A stretch of DNA of 11,325 nt from assembly GCA_036274645.1 (NCBI GenBank), contig DASUFH010000483.1, positions 1 through 11,325 on the forward strand, in the 5' to 3' direction. A program made the position numbers and the translations under genes. Shown in pieces: positions 1 through 6,317 of this stretch (its first letter is position 1; every line of letters begins with the position of its first letter). Below the pieces are notes generated by a model. That model was given only the letters and a program-made list of their open reading frames with translations. It did no database searches and was not told the DNA's origin. The DNA is from DASUFH01 sp036274645 (GTDB lineage: Bacteria; Acidobacteriota; Terriglobia; 20CM-2-55-15).

Positions 1-2
1 TA

Positions 3-40
3 GGGGTCTGTCCCCGTAATTCCTCTCTGTCCCTAATTCC
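3..40. repeat. Short GC-rich palindrome plus imperfect direct repeat at window edge
   Basis: Bases 3-15 form a small palindrome (GGGG, five-base loop, CCCC). The string TCTGTCCCCGTAATTCC at 7-23 recurs as TCTGTCCCTAATTCC at 26-40, two bases shorter. The block lies directly 3' of the minus-strand gene ending at 51. It resembles the 'GGGGTCTGTCCCC' intergenic repeats I recall from several phyla, but that link is memory, not a search. It has no T-run that would make it a standard intrinsic terminator, and it may continue past the window edge. Confidence 0.35.
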
Positions 41-50
41 CGCGAAGCGG

Positions 51-2123
51 CTATTCGGCGTGAACGGGCGGATGCAGCGCTTTTTGGGCGATCTCCAGGT
101 AGATGCCGACCCGGACAACGGCGGACTGGATGCGACTGGCGGTATTGACCGCGCGAGACGGATCGACCAGCGAAAGGTCGCTCAGCGTTCCTTCGAGTTG
201 TTCAGCGATTTCCGCGAGTATGTTGCCGTTATAGGTAATGAGTTCGCCGTCCCGGTAGAAGTCCTCGCGAAATCCATTCATGCCGAGAGCGGAACCGGAC
301 AAATCGTTGAACTGATCCACCAGAGGATCGACGATTTCAAATCCACGGTCCGAATTCAGCGGAGCATAAGCGGAGCCGATCTGCAGCAGCGCCCTCATTT
401 CCTCTTCCCCACCGGCCCGCGCGGAAGGATCCAGCGCGCTCCTGGCCTGCTCCAGAAAGAATGCGGCCGTCGACTTCTTCAGGCCGGGACCGATTTCGGG
501 CACGATTTTCTCCAGCATCGCGATCCTGGCAGAACGAGACCGCTCGCTCTGAGCAATGCGGAGAGCGGTTTCGAAATCTCCCCTGTCGGTGGCCGCCGCC
601 ACAGCCAGCCGCTGGATGGTCGCCAGCGCCTTCTGCCGGGCCGGACTCCGGAGATGCTCATCGACGATCCTCCGGGCGCGTTCGATGTCCCCTGACGATG
701 CCGCTCTGGTCGCCAGTTGAAGGTACAGGAGATCGCGCATTTCCGGCGGCGCCGCTTCGGCCATGAGGATTCCCTGCTCCAGTGGAACGGTGTTGATGTC
801 CAGAGCGACAGCCGGCAGACTGGTCGGCGCCGCGCTCAACTGAGTAATCTTCCGGGTTATCGCCGCCGCGCGGTCGGGCGGGAGGCTGCGGAACTCGTCG
901 AGGTCTTTCACGCTGCTGGCCAGCATCCGGGCAGCATGCTTTACGGCAGTGTTGGAGCCCGACTCCGGTGGAGAATACGACAAGACCTCGGCAACCATCT
1001 TCTGGTACAGATTCCTGAAGTCCGCGCTGGATAGCAGCGGGGCGGCGCCGTTTCTGCCCGAATTGGTTACGGTGCGGCCGCCTTGTCGCGCGAGGCGAAC
1101 CAGGCCCACTGCAAGATTGGCGGTTCCGGCATCCGCGAGCAGCGGCCGCGCAAGCAGGGCGGCGTAAATATCGCGAGCGAGCGCGGCGGCCAGGTCCGGG
1201 GATTGCGCCTGAAGCGCGCGGACGGTATCGACGATCTCGGGCGAAGCCTCTTCCCGCAACGTTTCCCGGGCAATCTCGAGGGCCCGACGCGGATTGGAAG
1301 TCGCCAGCCGATTGGCCGCGGACAGTTCGAGGAGCCGGTCCTGCTGGCTTTCATCAAAGCCCGTCTCGGGGTCGGTCAGCCCGCGGGTTGCGCGAATGAA
1401 GCTGATAGCGATCTCGGGATCCCGGGGAATCAGGGCCTCCAGGACCTGATGGCGAACCTCCATCGCCGCCTGGAAATCTTCCGAAAGCGCTGGACTGGCG
1501 CCCCCAAAAGTTGCGAAGAATTCCAGAAGACTGTCCCTGGTCTGCTCCAGCAGGCTTAAAGCGCTCGCATCGTCGATGCCCGCAAGGAGATTGGCGGAAC
1601 GCAATTGCAGGGCCGCCCTCGCCTGCAGGTTGCGGACCTGACCGAGGCTCTGGACGGCCGCCCCGATCAGCGACAGCCCCACCGCTCGACCGCGTTCCCG
1701 CCGTCCTTCAGCCAGCTCCTGGTCCGTGGCGTTTCGGACCTCCACGACAACAATCCGGTATCGGCCTGGAGCCGGCGCCAGGAATTCGTCAAGCGGCGCA
1801 ACAGCCACCCGGTATTCCCCGGCCGATTCCGCAACAAACGTGACCGTCTCAATCCCGGCTGTCCCATCCGCGGTATCAAAAACACCAATCGCGACCCCGG
1901 TCGGATCCGTAACCGTGACTCCGACATCGATTCCTCCCTGATAGACATCGATCTCGATGCGCTGATCCTTCATCAGACTGACGCCATACCGGTGCGTCTG
2001 ACCGGCGGCAATGACTCGGTCTTCCGGCGTCTGAACCTGCAACCGGCCCTGCGCCTGGCCCCCGGTAACGGACAGGAGAAGCGCTGGAATAAGGAGTATG
2101 GGCGAACGAAGCCAGTGAACCAT
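51..2123 (-). CDS. Secreted protein with PPC-like beta-sandwich and alpha-helical repeats
   Basis: This is a 690-residue exported protein. Residues 1-24 look like a signal peptide: a short basic start, a hydrophobic core (ILLIPALLLSV) and cleavage probably after A24 in GGQA. Residues about 28-130 have the pattern of the PPC-like beta-sandwich found at the N terminus of many acidobacterial CHAT/TPR proteins (HRYGVSL, GGIDVGVTVTDPTG, ESAGEYRVAV, PGRYRIVV). From about 134 to the end the sequence is almost all alpha-helical and rich in Ala, Leu and Arg, consistent with TPR- or HEAT-like repeats. No CHAT protease motif or other catalytic signature is visible, so a scaffold or binding role in the periplasm is inferred. 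The ATG at 2123 is chosen because it begins the signal peptide; its Shine-Dalgarno is weak. It appears to be transcribed alone. Coding status is certain; function is unknown. Confidence 0.85.
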   Translation of the reverse strand: MVHWLRSPILLIPALLLSVTGGQAQGRLQVQTPEDRVIAAGQTHRYGVSLMKDQRIEIDVYQGGIDVGVTVTDPTGVAIGVFDTADGTAGIETVTFVAESAGEYRVAVAPLDEFLAPAPGRYRIVVVEVRNATDQELAEGRRERGRAVGLSLIGAAVQSLGQVRNLQARAALQLRSANLLAGIDDASALSLLEQTRDSLLEFFATFGGASPALSEDFQAAMEVRHQVLEALIPRDPEIAISFIRATRGLTDPETGFDESQQDRLLELSAANRLATSNPRRALEIARETLREEASPEIVDTVRALQAQSPDLAAALARDIYAALLARPLLADAGTANLAVGLVRLARQGGRTVTNSGRNGAAPLLSSADFRNLYQKMVAEVLSYSPPESGSNTAVKHAARMLASSVKDLDEFRSLPPDRAAAITRKITQLSAAPTSLPAVALDINTVPLEQGILMAEAAPPEMRDLLYLQLATRAASSGDIERARRIVDEHLRSPARQKALATIQRLAVAAATDRGDFETALRIAQSERSRSARIAMLEKIVPEIGPGLKKSTAAFFLEQARSALDPSARAGGEEEMRALLQIGSAYAPLNSDRGFEIVDPLVDQFNDLSGSALGMNGFREDFYRDGELITYNGNILAEIAEQLEGTLSDLSLVDPSRAVNTASRIQSAVVRVGIYLEIAQKALHPPVHAE

Positions 2124-2140
2124 GGTTGAAACCCGCCTAC

Positions 2141-2146
2141 ATTCTA
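2141..2146 (-). promoter_or_regulatory. Possible -10 element for the 690-residue secreted protein
   Basis: Read on the minus strand the hexamer is TAGAAT (5 of 6 to TATAAT), ending 17 nt before the ATG at 2123. This would give a leader of roughly 10 nt. No good -35 hexamer lies 16-19 nt upstream, so support is weak. The gap 2124-2342 holds nothing else I can name. A minus-strand frame is open at 2155-2358, but it has no ATG and no ribosome-binding site. Confidence 0.25.
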
Positions 2147-2342
2147 CCCGCAGGTCATGAGATGCGAACGACCGCAGTAAGCGGGCGAGGCGTCCCGGCT
2201 GCGTCGTTGGGAGGACACAGATAACGTTTCTCGATCACATCGTCTCCTGGTTTTATCTGGTAAACCCGCGGAACAATAGTCGCAAAATCGCCCGAACTCA
2301 ACCAGATCAGCAACAGAAAACGAAAGGCTTTCAGCTCCGGTC

Positions 2343-2582
2343 GTGCTGATGCATGGCGTTAACCATGCGCCGTCCGATAGCTTGACTGAGGTTGGGCGTA
2401 AGATCGGCGAGTACTTCGAACATGGCGTGCCGCTGGTCTGGCTGGTGGATCCCCGGCGCCAGACCGTAACGATCTACCGCTCGCTGACGGACACAGAACA
2501 GAGGTCGATCGACGACATCATTACCGCCGAACCGGTTCTCCCCGGTTTTTCAGTTCCGATCCGGTTGTTCTTCCCTCGCTAA
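2343..2582 (+). pseudogene. Uma2-family (DUF820) nuclease, C-terminal remnant
   Basis: The 79 residues match the C-terminal half of Uma2/DUF820 proteins, a PD-(D/E)XK nuclease-like family of unknown cellular role that is abundant in cyanobacteria and acidobacteria. Family landmarks in order are PSD (residues 10-12), the conserved Lys in RKIGEY (K20), VWLVDP (32-37), a beta-strand TVTIYR (41-46) and the closing LPGF (66-69). Full-length members are about 180-200 residues, so the N-terminal half is missing. The upstream frame is open only to 2280 and shows no recognisable family sequence. The usual Glu of the '(V)EV-SPSD' motif is replaced by the unrelated MHGVNH stretch, so the catalytic centre is probably lost. 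The open frame begins at GTG 2343, with an ATG at 2349, and neither has a clear Shine-Dalgarno. It is the only plus-strand gene-like sequence in the window. Confidence 0.7.
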
Positions 2583-2624
2583 ATGCGAGCCTGGACAGCG
2601 GGAATTTCGCCTCGTCCTTCCCCA

Positions 2625-2654
2625 TGTAGGGGCGGTCTATGACCGCCCGACGTT
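2625..2654 (+). repeat. Dispersed palindromic repeat, solo copy (copy A)
   Basis: The core GGGCGGTCTATGACCGCCC forms a perfect 8-bp stem (2630-2637 with 2641-2648) around a three-base TAT loop. It is preceded by TGTAGG and followed by a conserved CGTT. The same unit occurs twice at 10697-10825. Its CGTT end overlaps the TAA stop (2653-2655) of the last gene of the rhamnose operon, so it would form a hairpin at the 3' end of that mRNA. There is no T-run, so it is better viewed as a REP-like element that may protect the 3' end than as a standard terminator. Confidence 0.7.
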
Positions 2655-3243
2655 AGAACAAACGTCCTTCAATCGTCAGATCGGCTTTGATGGGTTTGCG
2701 AATCTGAAAATAGGTTTCCTCGGGCATCCGGGCATCGGCGGGCACGGCCACATCGGTGCGGCGCCCGTACGCGGCAAAGAACTGGACCTGCACACGCGCC
2801 TTCAGGACGCCATCTTTCCACGACTCCAGAGTGACCCCGTTCTTGAAGGACGATGTTGAGGTCTGCAGCCGGGTTTCCCAATTCCGGGTCTTTACCCCCG
2901 GCACGGGAATGCGATCGAGCGCAATATGATTGAACGCAGACCGCAACTCCTCCAGGGTCGAGTTCTTTTCCGGCGCTATGTTGAATCCGATGCCAATGCG
3001 CACGTCGCCGTCCTGAAATTCGAACAGCCGATCATTGACCCGCTTCCCGCGAAGAGGGGAAACGCCGTCACTGCTCCGAATCGTCGCGGTGTAGACCTTT
3101 CCATCCATCCCGTCGACCCATTGCCGGACTGCGGCAAGGACATCGGCATAGGGCGTGGCGCCGGTCTGCGCGCCAAACACGGTCCAACAACACACGAAGC
3201 CGGCGACCAGGCCGGCGACCGGGCGCCAGATGCGTGAGCCCAT
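2653..3243 (-). CDS. Small secreted protein of unknown function, last gene of the rhamnose operon
   Basis: I do not recognise this 196-residue protein. Residues 1-25 form a signal peptide (basic start, hydrophobic core with a Cys-Cys pair, VFGA near the cleavage site), so it should be exported. The mature part is about 170 residues, lacks transmembrane segments, and alternates charged helices with beta-like strands (KVYTATIR, VRIGIGF, RVQVQFFAAYG, KADLTIEG), suggesting a small globular or ligand-binding domain. No cysteines remain after the signal peptide. The start is secure: AGGAGGT lies 6 nt before the ATG at 3243, the best ribosome-binding site in the operon. It begins 61 nt after the stop of the permease-binding protein fusion, on the same strand and with no terminator between them, so it is probably co-transcribed. 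A link to rhamnose use is inferred from position only. Confidence 0.8.
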   Translation of the reverse strand: MGSRIWRPVAGLVAGFVCCWTVFGAQTGATPYADVLAAVRQWVDGMDGKVYTATIRSSDGVSPLRGKRVNDRLFEFQDGDVRIGIGFNIAPEKNSTLEELRSAFNHIALDRIPVPGVKTRNWETRLQTSTSSFKNGVTLESWKDGVLKARVQVQFFAAYGRRTDVAVPADARMPEETYFQIRKPIKADLTIEGRLF

Positions 3244-3249
3244 GTTGCT

Positions 3250-3256
3250 ACCTCCT
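3250..3256 (-). promoter_or_regulatory. Near-perfect Shine-Dalgarno (AGGAGGT)
   Basis: The minus strand reads AAAAGGAGGTAGCAACATG, an anti-Shine-Dalgarno match of at least seven bases with a 6-nt spacer. It fixes the start of the 196-residue secreted protein at 3243 and suggests strong translation compared with the coupled genes upstream. Confidence 0.85.
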
Positions 3257-3304
3257 TTTCTCGTGTCTGCGCATAGTGGCGGATCGCAGCCCGCAACTCG
3301 CGCT

Positions 3305-5389
3305 TCAGAAATCGTATTTGTCGATGTTGTCCTTGTTCATCATGAGCGGCGGGCCCAGGATGATTTCGCCGCCCCGCACCTCGATCTTGCCCAGGCGACC
3401 CGCTTCAATCGACGTCGTGTCCTGGGGGATGCGTTTTCCGGCCAGCAGGGAGCCCGCATAAACGGTCAGGTATCCCAGGTCGCGCGTGCTCCACAACATG
3501 ACGGTCTGCACGACGCCCTCGTGAACGTACGCCTTGTTGATATTCGGAAGCGAGAGTCCGATGACGTCAACGTCCTTCCGGCCAGCCTGGCGGACAGCCT
3601 CGGCGGAGCCGGGAACCGCGGGCGCCGAGATGGCCATGATCAGATTAAGCTGCGGGTGAACCTTCAGCAGAGTCTGCGCTTCGGCGAACGCCTTGTCGCG
3701 GTCGTCGTCGCTCGGACGGATCGCCGCAAGGGACAGCCCCGGATATTTGTCGGCCATCCGCTTCCTGATGTGCGAAATCCACTCGTTCTGATTCGCCGCG
3801 CTCAGCGCGCCGGTGACGATGGCGAACTGGCCTTTGCCGTTGAGCAACCGGGCCGCTTCGTCGGTCAGTCCGTAACCGATTCCCTGGGCGGTCGCCTGAT
3901 TCACGAAGAAGTCGCGCGCGTCCGCCTCCGCGTCCGCATCCCAGGTGAGCACACGAATTCCGCGTTCCCGCGCTTTTCTCAGCACCGTGGAGATTCCGGC
4001 CTTGTTCTCCACGGACACGGCAATCACGTCCACCTGGCGGGTGATCCAGCTTTCGACGATTTCATTCTGTTTGGCGGCTTCAAGGCTGGTCGGGCCGTCC
4101 CAGATCAGCTCCACGCCAAGTTCACGCGCGGCTTCTTCGGCGCCGCCGCGCACGCTGACAAAATAGGGATCGCCCTTGGCTTTGGGCATCATGGCGATGA
4201 CGGGTCGCCGCGCCGCGCCATTTCCGGCGGCCGCGTTGGCGACTGGAGTCCCTGCCGGACCGGTAAGAGACCGCGCCAGCCAGACATTCGTGCCGGCAAC
4301 GATGAGCGCCGCCGCCACGATCGTCGCGCACAACATCGCGATCTGGCTGTTCTTCATGGAAAACTCCCCCTCGGAAATGGTGACGTTGGAACCGGGCGAC
4401 CAGGCGCGCTGTCTCCGTAACCGGTCGATTCCGATGACGGATACTAGCAGGGCGCCTGTGCAGACGCCCGTCAATTCCGAAGGCAGCGCCGCCAGGCGCA
4501 TGCCGTCCTGCAGGATGACGATCGACAGCAGTCCCCACAGCGATCCCCACAGCGACCCGCGCCCGCCGAAGACGGAAGTCCCCCCGAGTACCGCTGCAGT
4601 AATGGCGTCGAGTTCGTATCCCCCTCCGGCGTCGGAACGAACCTGCCCGAGATGCGCGGCATAGATCACGGCGGCAAGTCCCGCCACCAGACCGGAGAGC
4701 ACATAGACCAGCCCGACGCGCGTCGCGACCGGTATACCCGCGTAGCGCGCGCCCGCCGCCGTGAATCCGATCGCGTAGAGAGCCCGGCCGAAAACCGAGC
4801 GGTGCAACAGGACGACATATCCGGCAAAGACCAGCAGGAAGATTGGCGCCTGCGCAGGAACAACGCCGGCGATGTAGCCCTGGCCGAGAAAGAGGAACGA
4901 GCCCGGAAAACCCGAATAGTTCACCGAAGCGTGAGTCAGCCCTTCGGCGATTCCGCGAAACAACGACATGGTTCCCAGCGTCACAATCAGCGGGGGAAGC
5001 CGCAGCCGGGAGATCAAGAGCGCATTCAGCCCGCCACCCGCGACTCCGGCGCAAAGGGCCACCGCCACGGCCACAGGTATCGGCAAGCCCCAATCCTTCC
5101 AGGCTGCTCCAAACAAAACGGCCGCCAATCCCATCATTGACCCGACCGACAAATCGATGCCGCCCGTGATGAGAATGGGCGTCAGGGCGACGGCCAGAAG
5201 CCCCAGTTCGACACTGAAGCGGGCTACTTCAATGAAGTTGCCTGCGGTAAGAAAATTCTGTGAGATTCCGGAAAAGACGGCGACCTCGACGAGGAGCGCC
5301 GCGGCAAGGACGGCGTGCCCCAACCGCCGCCCGCGCAGAAGAGAGATATGGCGAGACGGATCAGGACTGGTTCGCAAGGACTCGTCCAT
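3305..5389 (-). CDS. Fused CUT2 sugar ABC permease and RhaS/LsrB-type sugar-binding protein
   Basis: This is one open frame of 694 residues. Residues about 20-328 are a CUT2 (RbsC/RhaQ, BPD_transp_2) permease. They have multiple membrane segments, the family motif LITGGIDLSVGS (73-84) and the cytoplasmic coupling-loop motif ELDAITAAVLGGTSVFGGRG (259-278). Residues 345-372 are a hydrophobic signal or anchor segment with no lipobox Cys. Residues about 395-694 are a periplasmic binding protein (Peripla_BP_4) like RhaS and LsrB: MMPKAKGDPYF, LTWDAD, NQNEW, and the typical ending NKDNIDKYDF. CUT2 binding proteins are normally separate, so the fusion is unusual. The positive linker IDRLRRQR (321-328) should stay cytoplasmic, and the extra membrane segment would place the receptor outside, so the topology works. 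The binding half has its own Shine-Dalgarno and ATG at 4357. The ATG at 5389 overlaps the upstream permease by 29 nt without a strong Shine-Dalgarno, implying translational coupling. L-rhamnose is the inferred substrate. Confidence 0.88.
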   Translation of the reverse strand: MDESLRTSPDPSRHISLLRGRRLGHAVLAAALLVEVAVFSGISQNFLTAGNFIEVARFSVELGLLAVALTPILITGGIDLSVGSMMGLAAVLFGAAWKDWGLPIPVAVAVALCAGVAGGGLNALLISRLRLPPLIVTLGTMSLFRGIAEGLTHASVNYSGFPGSFLFLGQGYIAGVVPAQAPIFLLVFAGYVVLLHRSVFGRALYAIGFTAAGARYAGIPVATRVGLVYVLSGLVAGLAAVIYAAHLGQVRSDAGGGYELDAITAAVLGGTSVFGGRGSLWGSLWGLLSIVILQDGMRLAALPSELTGVCTGALLVSVIGIDRLRRQRAWSPGSNVTISEGEFSMKNSQIAMLCATIVAAALIVAGTNVWLARSLTGPAGTPVANAAAGNGAARRPVIAMMPKAKGDPYFVSVRGGAEEAARELGVELIWDGPTSLEAAKQNEIVESWITRQVDVIAVSVENKAGISTVLRKARERGIRVLTWDADAEADARDFFVNQATAQGIGYGLTDEAARLLNGKGQFAIVTGALSAANQNEWISHIRKRMADKYPGLSLAAIRPSDDDRDKAFAEAQTLLKVHPQLNLIMAISAPAVPGSAEAVRQAGRKDVDVIGLSLPNINKAYVHEGVVQTVMLWSTRDLGYLTVYAGSLLAGKRIPQDTTSIEAGRLGKIEVRGGEIILGPPLMMNKDNIDKYDF
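4355..4372 (-). promoter_or_regulatory. Internal Shine-Dalgarno and ATG for the sugar-binding domain
   Basis: Inside the fused frame the minus strand reads GAGGGGGAG (4372-4364), a 6-nt spacer, then ATG (4357-4355). Translation from here would give a separate 350-residue sugar-binding protein (3305-4357) beginning MKNSQIAMLCATIVAAAL, a plausible signal peptide. The TGA of ATGA (4356-4354) is in the frame that the permease would use if the five-G run (4366-4370) had one G fewer. The site therefore looks like an ancestral or alternative gene junction. Confidence 0.7.
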
Positions 5390-6317
5390 TTTTCTGCAGA
5401 CGCGCGCGAATCGCTTCCACGGCGACCGCTGCGAGGATGATGCCGCCCTGGATCGCGCGTTCCCAATAAGCGCTCACCCCCAGAAACGTCAGAGCCGGAC
5501 CGATGGCGCCGAGCAGCGCGACGCCGAGCACGGTTCCCACAATGCTTCCTCTTCCCCCCGTAATGGCCGTGCCGCCGACCACCACGGCGGCGATCACCTG
5601 CAATTCCAGACCGAGTCCGGTATTGGGAGGAATCTGGTCGAACCGCACGGCATTGAGCGCCGCGGCAAACCCGGTGAAGACGCCCGCCGCCGCAAATGCC
5701 CAGAACGTCACCAGCGCCGTGTCGATGCCGGCCAGCCGGGCGCTCTCCGCATTTGAACCGGTCGCGTAAACCCACCGGCCGGCGGCGAGATGACGCATGC
5801 CCACCACCACCACAAGGACCAGAATCGCCACCGACAAGAATGCGAATAGCGGATAAGACGACTGCGTCAACCCAAACCACTGAAAGCCGGCCGGCAGATT
5901 CTGCACCCACGCGCCCTCGGTCACCCAGCGCAGCGCGTCGCGCAGCGCCACCATCGCCGCAAGCGTCGCAACGATGGAGGGAATGCCGCGATAGGCCACC
6001 AGCGCCCCGTTGACTGCGCCGAGCGTGACCCCCACCACACACGCGCCCAAAGCCGCCGCCGGCGCGGGTAATCCCGCCTTCGCCAGCGCTCCGGCCGCAA
6101 CGCTGCAGATTGCGAACGCCGATCCGGAAGAGATGTCGATCTGTCCGGTCAGGATCACCAGCGTTGCTCCCAGCGCGACGATCAGCACGGGCATGTTCGC
6201 CAGGAACAGGTCACGGAGGTTGTCGGGCGCAAAGTAGCCGGGAGCCGCCACGGCAAGCACCGCGGCCAACGCGGCGAGCGCGATGGCGGCGGGCGCGACA
6301 TGCCTCCGGTTACGCAA
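5361..6317 (-). CDS. CUT2 sugar ABC transporter permease (RhaP/RbsC type)
   Basis: This 318-residue integral membrane protein is the first of two CUT2 permeases that form the channel of the sugar importer. The sequence is strongly hydrophobic. It carries the RbsC-family motifs VILTGQIDISSGS (54-66) and, in the cytoplasmic loop that contacts the ATPase, LELQVIAAVVVGGTAITGGRG (237-257). Length and motif order are normal for the family. The start is a TTG at 6317, supported by GGAGG 6 nt upstream (6324-6328); the nearby ATG at 6301 is out of frame. The TTG overlaps the 3' end of the ATPase gene by 8 nt, and the stop overlaps the fused permease by 29 nt. This points to translational coupling in the order GH106, ATPase, permease, permease-receptor. 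RhaP is proposed from the neighbouring rhamnosidase and RhaS-like receptor; sequence motifs alone would fit any pentose or deoxyhexose importer. Confidence 0.92.
   Translation of the reverse strand: MRNRRHVAPAAIALAALAAVLAVAAPGYFAPDNLRDLFLANMPVLIVALGATLVILTGQIDISSGSAFAICSVAAGALAKAGLPAPAAALGACVVGVTLGAVNGALVAYRGIPSIVATLAAMVALRDALRWVTEGAWVQNLPAGFQWFGLTQSSYPLFAFLSVAILVLVVVVGMRHLAAGRWVYATGSNAESARLAGIDTALVTFWAFAAAGVFTGFAAALNAVRFDQIPPNTGLGLELQVIAAVVVGGTAITGGRGSIVGTVLGVALLGAIGPALTFLGVSAYWERAIQGGIILAAVAVEAIRARLQKNGRVLANQS

Noticed and set aside
2155..2358. Short minus-strand open frame in the gap before the 690-residue gene
   Set aside because: Parts read plausibly (VPRVYQIKPGDDVIEKRYL), but there is no ATG or GTG early in the frame, no Shine-Dalgarno and no family I recognise. 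At most it is an old remnant.
2630..2648. Intrinsic terminator at the end of the rhamnose operon
   Set aside because: The hairpin is strong, but no T-run follows on the minus strand and the same unit occurs elsewhere as a dispersed repeat, so it is listed as a repeat.
3155..4420. Long plus-strand open frame of 421 codons
   Set aside because: It lies opposite the fused permease-receptor and the start of the 196-residue gene. The translation is Arg/Gly/His-rich with no domain, and high GC explains the lack of stops.
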